A stretch of DNA of 64,000 nt from Ignavibacteriales bacterium (GTDB lineage: Bacteria > Bacteroidota > Ignavibacteria > UBA10030): positions 1-64,000 of the forward strand of contig JAPLFQ010000004.1 in NCBI GenBank assembly GCA_026390595.1, written 5' to 3'. This document shows, one piece after another, positions 59,410 through 64,000 of this stretch (the stretch's first letter is position 1; the number at the start of each line of letters is the position of its first letter). A program made the translations under genes and the position numbers. The notes under the pieces are model-generated. The model was not told where the DNA came from. It saw only the letters and a list, made by a program, of their open reading frames with translations, and did not search any database.

Positions 59410-60195
59410 ATGCTTCGAATCTCTCGGCAGGCAGTCTATCAGTATGCCGGACGCCAGCATAAGCAGCAAGTGGATGAAGAGGGGATCATCCATCAGGTAC
59501 GCTTGATTCGGCACGAGATGCCACGCATCGGCACTCGAAAGCTCTATGATCAGTTGCAGCCGATGCTTCGAGAACTGGGCATTGGCCGAGATAGCTTCTT
59601 CGAGGTGCTGCGACGGCATCGGTTGTTGGTTCACCCTCGAAAGCGGTTTGTACCAACAACGAACAGCCGTCATACGCTGCCGGTTTATCCGAACCTGCTC
59701 AAAGGAACCAAGGCAGATGGTCCTGGTCGGGTTCTGGTGGCAGATCAAACGTATCTGCACTTGGAGCGTGGCTTCTGCTATCTGTCGCTTGTGAGTGATC
59801 TCTACAGCCGAAAAATCCTCGGCGTCGATGTCGGTCCGACACTGGAGGCGGTTGGGCCACTGCGAGCACTTGCAGTGGCTCTCAAGGACATCAGAGGCAA
59901 TGATTGCTTCATCCATCACTCGGATCGTGGAGTGCAGTATTGCAGCACCGAGTACAGGGCGTTCTTAAAATCTCACGGTGGCCAGAGCAGCATGTCGGCT
60001 CCGGGGTGCCCTTATGAAAACGCTGTAGCCGAGCGGATCAATGGCATCCTAAAATCAGAGTTCTATCTGGACAGAATCTTTGCCTCGATTGATCAGGCAC
60101 GAGAGGCCGCCCTGGAAGCAATAATGATCTACAACACCAAGCGTCCACACTTGAGTCTGGCCATGATGACGCCAGAGATGAAATATGCTGCATGA
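59410..60195 (+). CDS. IS3-family OrfB (DDE transposase catalytic part)
   Basis: A 261-residue protein, probably made mainly as the C-terminal part of OrfAB through the frameshift at 59341-59347. It contains an N-terminal HTH_21-type region (EMPRIGTRKLYDQL) and the rve integrase core with Asp112 (VLVADQTYL), Asp172 (HHSDRGVQY) and Glu208 (AVAERINGILKSE), giving the DD(35)E spacing of the family. The gene is uninterrupted, so the element looks functional. An ATG at 59410 allows separate translation. Confidence 0.93.
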   Translation: MLRISRQAVYQYAGRQHKQQVDEEGIIHQVRLIRHEMPRIGTRKLYDQLQPMLRELGIGRDSFFEVLRRHRLLVHPRKRFVPTTNSRHTLPVYPNLLKGTKADGPGRVLVADQTYLHLERGFCYLSLVSDLYSRKILGVDVGPTLEAVGPLRALAVALKDIRGNDCFIHHSDRGVQYCSTEYRAFLKSHGGQSSMSAPGCPYENAVAERINGILKSEFYLDRIFASIDQAREAALEAIMIYNTKRPHLSLAMMTPEMKYAA

Positions 60196-60235
60196 ACACT
60201 TAACCAACTCTGTCAACTTCTGGCCGGACGACACA

Positions 60236-60266
60236 CCGCATCGGGAGTCCGGTGCGGCTTTTGTTT
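60236..60266 (+). terminator. argH rho-independent terminator, remnant now serving the IS
   Basis: CCGCATCGG (60236-60244), loop GAGT and CCGGTGCGG (60249-60257) pair along nine positions (one U-G), followed by CTTTTGTTTCTC. If the IS and one CCG are removed, the left arm extends into AAGCCG (58952-58957) and the right arm to CTT, giving a 12-bp stem with one wobble and a GAGT tetraloop, a typical terminator 43 bases after argH. The duplicated CCG rebuilds most of the stem, so transcription from the IS should now end here. Confidence 0.82.
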
Positions 60267-60275
60267 CTCATGGAA

Positions 60276-60362
60276 GGTGCCACGCACCCATTGAGAAGTC
60301 CGACTTCTACCCAGGGGAGACCTGGAAGAAGTCGGACTTCTTCCGTGAAGGTGCGTGGCACC
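60276..60362. repeat. Nested REP-like palindrome (GGTGCCACGCACC outer arms)
   Basis: GGTGCCACGCACC (60276-60288) pairs perfectly with GGTGCGTGGCACC (60350-60362). Inside, GAAGTCCGACTTCT (60295-60308) pairs with AGAAGTCGGACTTC (60327-60340), and CCAGG (60311-60315) with CCTGG (60321-60325) around GGAGA. Each middle arm is also nearly self-complementary. It ends five bases from the stop of the minus-strand deacylase gene, so it may be that gene's 3' structure. Its layered symmetry resembles REP elements mobilised by REP-associated transposases; no such transposase is in the window. Confidence 0.7.
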
Positions 60363-60367
60363 ACAGG

Positions 60368-62032
60368 TTAACGCGCGTAGCCGGGTCCGCGGAGAACGCG
60401 GCCGGGGAGATTGCCCGTGAATTTGCCGTTTTCCCAGACCGGTTTGCCGTTGACGACGACAAGGCTCATCCCCTCGGAGTATTGGTGCGGATTCTCAAAC
60501 GTCGCTTTGTCGGTGACGGTCTCCGGATCAAACATCACCAGATCTGCATAGAACCCCTGCTTCAGAATGCCGCGGTCCTTGATGCCGACCCGCTGGGCGG
60601 GAAGCGACGTCATTTTCCGGATCGCATCCTCAAGCGAAAGAACCTTGCTTTCACGCACATAGAGAGCAAGAATGCGCGGGAAGCTTCCGTACGCACGCGG
60701 ATGCGGTCTTCCTTCGAACAGCGGTCCGTCGAGCGCCCGGGCACTGGCGTCTGAGCAGAAGCTCACCCACGGCTGACCCATCGCCATCCTCAAATCCTCC
60801 TCCGTCATCGCAAAGACAACACGGCTTGATCTGGCTGAGTCTGCGATGATGAAATCGAACATGGCTTCAATCGGGTCTTTCTTCCAGGCCGCGGCGACCT
60901 CGGTGAATCGTTTTCCTTCCCATTGCTTCAACACAGGGTTGGCAACATACGAAATCATCATGAGTTGGAAGTCCATGCCGCGGGACTTTCCGCTGGCCTC
61001 CAGCTCTTTCCTAACCTGCTTGCGGACCATCGGATCCTTCAGCCGTTCCAGGAGTTTCAGCGTTCCCCCTTCCTGAACCCATCCCGGGAGCGGCGCGCTG
61101 AGGGAATTGCCGAACGCAATGTACGGATAGACATCGGCCGTCATATCCAGGCCTTTATTCCTGTGGTCCTGAATCATGTGGACGATCTCGGACATCTTCC
61201 CCCAATTCGGTTTTTCCGCCGTCTTGAGGTGCCAGATTTCCACCGGGATCTTCGCTGCGCGTCCGATATCGGCTGCTTCCAGGACTGCTTCGACAATCTT
61301 TTCCTGTTCGTTCCGTATGTGGGTCACGTATATCCCGCCGAATTCCGCCGCCGCTTTTGCAAGTTCGATCAGCTCCGGGGTTTTTGCATACATCGCCGGT
61401 GTGTACTCAAGCGCAGAGCTGACACCGAGAGCCCCCTGCTGCATGGCTTCGCGGACGAGTTGACGCATTTGATCCATCTCGGGCACGGTAGGCTCACGGT
61501 TCTCGAATCCGATGACGTACTCCCGCACCTGTGCCGCACCGACGTACGATGCAAGATTGATGGCTGTCTTGTTCTTCTCCACACGTGCGAAGTATCCGTT
61601 GAAATCCGTCCAATCGGCGGTCAGATTATACTTGTCGAGGGAAGGCTTGAGTTCTTTGAGAACCTTGTCGTTGAGGGGTGCCGCTGATTCCCCCTCTCCG
61701 TTGATCTCTGTCGTGACGCCTTGAGATATCTTGCTCATCGCCCGGTTATCGACGAGGATGACATGCTCCGATTGCCCGAGTGCATCGATGAAGCCCGGCG
61801 CAACAATCTTGCCGGCGGCGTCAATGACGCGTTTTGCAAGCTTAGGATCGAGTTTTCCGATTGCCGTGATCCTGTCCCGATAGATCCCGATGTCGGCCTG
61901 ATACCACGGATTGCCCGTTCCGTCGATGATCTTGCCGTTCTGGATAATAAGGTCGTAGGGCCCCTCCGGCGACGTCTGGCAGGAAAGGGCTGCAAACGAG
62001 AGGAGGAGAAGAATGAATAGGCCAGGTTTCAT
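60368..62032 (-). CDS. N-acyl-D-amino-acid deacylase-family lipoprotein (amidohydrolase)
   Basis: A 554-residue protein with a lipoprotein-type signal (LSFAALSCQ, Cys near residue 18), so probably anchored in the periplasm or outer membrane. DLIIQNGKIIDGTGNPWY and KIVAPGFIDALGQSEH are the start of the D-aminoacylase/dihydroorotase-like fold. At the position of the usual HxH metal motif the sequence reads IDALGQSEH, a variant found in one branch of the family. The later YVTHIRNE, EIWHLKTAEK and SFCSDASA segments supply further His and Asp ligands. Typical members remove the acyl group from N-acyl-D-amino acids. First of four minus-strand genes at the window's right end to be listed, but last in transcription order. 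Confidence 0.82.
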   Translation of the reverse strand: MKPGLFILLLLSFAALSCQTSPEGPYDLIIQNGKIIDGTGNPWYQADIGIYRDRITAIGKLDPKLAKRVIDAAGKIVAPGFIDALGQSEHVILVDNRAMSKISQGVTTEINGEGESAAPLNDKVLKELKPSLDKYNLTADWTDFNGYFARVEKNKTAINLASYVGAAQVREYVIGFENREPTVPEMDQMRQLVREAMQQGALGVSSALEYTPAMYAKTPELIELAKAAAEFGGIYVTHIRNEQEKIVEAVLEAADIGRAAKIPVEIWHLKTAEKPNWGKMSEIVHMIQDHRNKGLDMTADVYPYIAFGNSLSAPLPGWVQEGGTLKLLERLKDPMVRKQVRKELEASGKSRGMDFQLMMISYVANPVLKQWEGKRFTEVAAAWKKDPIEAMFDFIIADSARSSRVVFAMTEEDLRMAMGQPWVSFCSDASARALDGPLFEGRPHPRAYGSFPRILALYVRESKVLSLEDAIRKMTSLPAQRVGIKDRGILKQGFYADLVMFDPETVTDKATFENPHQYSEGMSLVVVNGKPVWENGKFTGNLPGRVLRGPGYAR

Positions 62033-62094
62033 GCGATCACCTCAGAATTATTTGTGGCCGCGTCATGAGACTTCCCATGTCAAACCGCGGTGGC

Positions 62095-62673
62095 TCAGAT
62101 GATGTCGGATTTGTACAACACCAGAAGAATGAGAGCAGCAGTCAGAACAAATGAGACGGCAAAGGCTTTCAGGGGATGGAGTTTTTCCGCGTTCTTCATT
62201 CCAAAGTAGCAGATGACGCCGGGTGCGCCCCATGCCAGGCCGAGTAATGTCAGGCCGACTGAAATATTCGGCAGCAGCCGGGAGTCGTCGTCGGGGAAAA
62301 CAAGGACCGACAACAGAGTCAGGATGATGGAAATGAACGATGTGAAGACCAGGGGGGCGGTCCCCAGTCCAACGAAACCGAGGGCGTGCGGAAATTCTCC
62401 GAGACCTCCCAACATATCCGCCGTCGCATGGAAGACCAAAGCAAGGAAAACCCAAAACAGGTACGTGGTAAGTCCGGAGATCAAAAACGACAGCAAGCCA
62501 ACCCCGATCGTCTCGGTTTGAATGAAACCCGAAAAGAATGCATCAAGCGATGTAAACAGAGCATACGTACTCACGACCATGAACGACTCCCGCAGACGCG
62601 GCGAATCGTACAGCGTAATCGTCGTATATTCCGGGTCGACCATGACCTGGAATAACTGCTGGAGGTAGTTCAT
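62095..62673 (-). CDS. Yip1-family integral membrane protein
   Basis: A 192-residue inner-membrane protein with about five hydrophobic helices (for example FWVFLALVFHATADML, FTSFISIILTLLSVLVF, FAVSFVLTAALILLVLY) and a short cytoplasmic N-terminus (YLQQLFQVMVDPEYT). The fold and length match Yip1/DUF1282-type bacterial proteins, whose function is unknown. It is 62 bases upstream of the deacylase gene in the direction of transcription, and may be co-transcribed with it. Confidence 0.72.
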   Translation of the reverse strand: MNYLQQLFQVMVDPEYTTITLYDSPRLRESFMVVSTYALFTSLDAFFSGFIQTETIGVGLLSFLISGLTTYLFWVFLALVFHATADMLGGLGEFPHALGFVGLGTAPLVFTSFISIILTLLSVLVFPDDDSRLLPNISVGLTLLGLAWGAPGVICYFGMKNAEKLHPLKAFAVSFVLTAALILLVLYKSDII

Positions 62674-62789
62674 GAATGCCTGAGGCTGTCGGCGCGTGGT
62701 TGAATAGCTAAAAAATAGTACATCATTTGCGCTGGAAAATCAAGCACGAATACGGCAGGGGAATTCCCCGGCCGGTGCAACAGAACCGG

Positions 62790-63692
62790 TCAGGCCGACT
62801 GGCGTACTGCGATTTTGTCCCAACCCTTGATCAGCAGAGGCGCAACGGCGAGAGCGAGGAACGCCACAGCGACGCCAACCACCGCGTCCGTCACATAGTG
62901 ATAGCGAGCATAGAACGTTGAAACGTACAAGGTCAACACAATGGGTGTGAGTATGTAAAAGGAGGGGCGATGATAACGGTAGGCCATGATCCACATGATT
63001 GTGGCAGCCGCGGCATGGGGACTGGGTATTGTGCCGCCGACGTAGTGAACATTGGAACGCATCAGTTCGCCGAGAAACGTGAACACATAGCCATTGAGCG
63101 GGACCGTATACAGATTGCCGATCGTCGCTATCGGGCCGGCGACAGGGAAGAGAATGAAACCGATGTCGCAGAGGATATTGGCGAAACCCAGCGTGAAGAA
63201 ATAATCCTCCATCGCAACGTCGCCCCGCACGTAGTAAATGATTCCACAGAGAACCGGATACATTGGCAAATAGAAGACATATGCAAACATCATCCATTCC
63301 GTAAGGGCAGGCGTGGTATAATGCTGCAACCACAGCGTCGGTTGCACGCCAAAGATGTACTGCTCTCCGTCGAGTACGTATTCATCGAGCCAGCGTCCAT
63401 GAAGGATCAACTGGAGCTTGTCAACCGCCCCGAACAGATACGCATACGCCAGCGTTATGGCGGCAACGCGCAAAAAGAAGCGGAGGAATTTTGTGTTGGC
63501 TCGCTGCGAGAGATAGACGACAAGAAGATAACCCAGCGCAACGCCGACGTTTTTGAGAATCAGCAGTGCCCACCCTTCGACGCGACCGCTGAACAGGAGC
63601 GCCAGGAGACTGAACAAGGCGAGTGTGAACAGGATCAGTCCGTCGGTTGCCCGCAGAGGGAGGTTCGCGATTGTTATCGTCTTGTCGGTCAT
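62790..63692 (-). CDS. PAP2-superfamily membrane phosphatase (inositolphosphotransferase-like)
   Basis: A 300-residue polytopic protein with six or more membrane segments. The PAP2 motifs are TIPSPHAAAA (motif 2, PSxH) and FYARYHYVTDAVVG (motif 3, with the Arg, nucleophilic His and Asp). It probably dephosphorylates a lipid or undecaprenyl phosphate at the outer face of the inner membrane, or transfers a head group. The open frame extends 48 residues upstream of the chosen ATG (63692), but that part lacks any family resemblance and overlaps the next gene. A palindrome GGGGAATTCCCC lies just past its stop (about 62757-62768). Confidence 0.82.
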   Translation of the reverse strand: MTDKTITIANLPLRATDGLILFTLALFSLLALLFSGRVEGWALLILKNVGVALGYLLVVYLSQRANTKFLRFFLRVAAITLAYAYLFGAVDKLQLILHGRWLDEYVLDGEQYIFGVQPTLWLQHYTTPALTEWMMFAYVFYLPMYPVLCGIIYYVRGDVAMEDYFFTLGFANILCDIGFILFPVAGPIATIGNLYTVPLNGYVFTFLGELMRSNVHYVGGTIPSPHAAAATIMWIMAYRYHRPSFYILTPIVLTLYVSTFYARYHYVTDAVVGVAVAFLALAVAPLLIKGWDKIAVRQSA

Positions 63693-63733
63693 GGAGCGGT
63701 GCTCTTCATCAGTGTGTTGGAGTGAGGTGGCGG

Positions 63734-64000
63734 TCAGCGCATGTAGCAAATGAAAAAGTCGAGAGAGACGCCAAGGAGCCAGTGAATCAGGATAATAAAC
63801 AGGAGCGAGCGTGTCCGGAACGCCAGAACTCCCCACACCAGCGCTCCGATGATGGAACTATAGATCTCGCCTGAAGGCTTTCCGATATGAACGATACAAG
63901 AGAGAGCGGTTTGAACGAGAATCGACTGCCAATCGCCAAGCGATTGCCTGAGTCCGAACTGCATGAAACCGCGGAAATAGATCTCCCAGCCGATGTAGAA
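63734..64000 (-). CDS. CPBP-family intramembrane protease, C-terminal part (5' end outside window)
   Basis: The open frame runs from the window edge to a stop at 63734 and gives the last 88 residues of a CAAX/CPBP protease. The first motif appears as GWEIYFRGFMQFG (the EExxxR-type helix, with a single Glu), the second as TALSCIVHIGKP with the catalytic His, and the third as LFIILIHWLLG. These membrane metallo- or glutamic-type proteases process or degrade membrane proteins and prenylated peptides. An internal ATG at 63964 is not the true start, since motif one lies upstream of it. Confidence 0.8.
   Translation of the reverse strand, partial: FYIGWEIYFRGFMQFGLRQSLGDWQSILVQTALSCIVHIGKPSGEIYSSIIGALVWGVLAFRTRSLLFIILIHWLLGVSLDFFICYMR

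Larger units (their letters stand above)
58958..60235 (+). mobile_element. Complete IS3-family insertion sequence (1278 bp, IS150-like organisation)
   Basis: The ends start TGTCTCGTCCGG (58958) and finish CCGGACGACACA (60235). Over the 22 bases from 58962, the left end matches the complement of the right end at 19 positions, stopping at GTTGACAG. The insertion is flanked by CCG on both sides (58955-58957 and 60236-60238), a 3-bp target duplication normal for the family. Inside are orfA and orfB with a slippery A8G between them, so all parts of an active element are present. A related copy ends at base 141. The target was the stem of the argH terminator. Confidence 0.93.

Noticed and set aside
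1-60235. A 60-kb composite transposon carrying the catabolic cluster
   Set aside because: The two IS copies differ clearly in sequence, the second has its own CCG target duplication as a single insertion, and the interval includes housekeeping genes (ychF, arg operon).
60923-61687. Plus-strand open frame of 254 codons inside the deacylase gene
   Set aside because: Antisense to a gene with lipoprotein signal and amidohydrolase motifs; Arg/His/Phe-rich shadow frame.

Overview
The window reads as chromosome of an FCB-group bacterium (Bacteroidota/Ignavibacteriota-like). The hints are the arg operon layout, a MenC/NSAR-type enolase-superfamily enzyme, dispersed palindromic repeats and word-like intergenic tracts; no rRNA or other marker is present to settle the phylum. 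No tRNA, rRNA or CRISPR array was recognised.

Region 1 (1-141) is the 3' end of an IS3-family element whose body lies outside the window. Region 2 (195-48438) is the striking part: 37 genes, all on the + strand, mostly overlapping or separated by a few tens of bases, encoding a large catabolic locus. It holds secreted or exported carbohydrate-active proteins (two heparinase II/III-like lyases, GH3, two paralogous proteins with a GDTENHW motif that look like (alpha/alpha) toroids, three Asp-box beta-propellers, a six-hairpin-like protein), intracellular glycosidases (GH38, a GH-like TIM barrel), sugar oxidoreductases (three Gfo/Idh/MocA), kinases (two PfkB, ROK, glycerate kinase, a GALK2-type galactokinase), a DhnA-type aldolase, an FAH-fold hydrolase, an OSBS/NSAR-type enolase-superfamily enzyme, an M20 deacylase, a split PreA-like dehydrogenase plus ferredoxin, a cyclase, a tandem ferritin-like protein, an MtaA/MtaC/MtaB-type corrinoid methyltransferase set, and two transporters (SSS and EamA). 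No transcription factor, SusC/SusD pair or TonB-dependent receptor is present, so control and outer-membrane import must be encoded elsewhere.

Region 3 (48635-58908) is housekeeping: ychF on the minus strand and, divergent from it, argC-argJ-argB-argR-argG-(cell-wall amidase)-argH. Two ARG-box-like operators lie over the -35 and -10 of an argC promoter, and argR is in the same operon, so autoregulated arginine repression is predicted. argA is not needed with ArgJ; argD and argF are not in the window. Spacers here carry short palindromic and MITE-like repeats that are absent from region 2.

Region 4 (58958-60235) is a complete IS3-family element (inverted repeats, 3-bp target duplication CCG, orfA/orfB joined by an A8G slippery site) inserted inside the stem of the argH rho-independent terminator. 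Region 5 (60368-64000) is on the minus strand: an N-acyl-D-amino-acid deacylase-type lipoprotein, a Yip1-like membrane protein, a PAP2 phosphatase, and the C-terminal part of a CPBP protease that runs off the end.

The genes of region 2 suggest degradation of an acidic or amino-sugar-containing glycan outside the cell, uptake of fragments, trimming by GH3/GH38 enzymes, oxidation, phosphorylation and aldol cleavage of the sugars, and possibly use of released methyl groups through the corrinoid system. The substrate cannot be read from the sequence.
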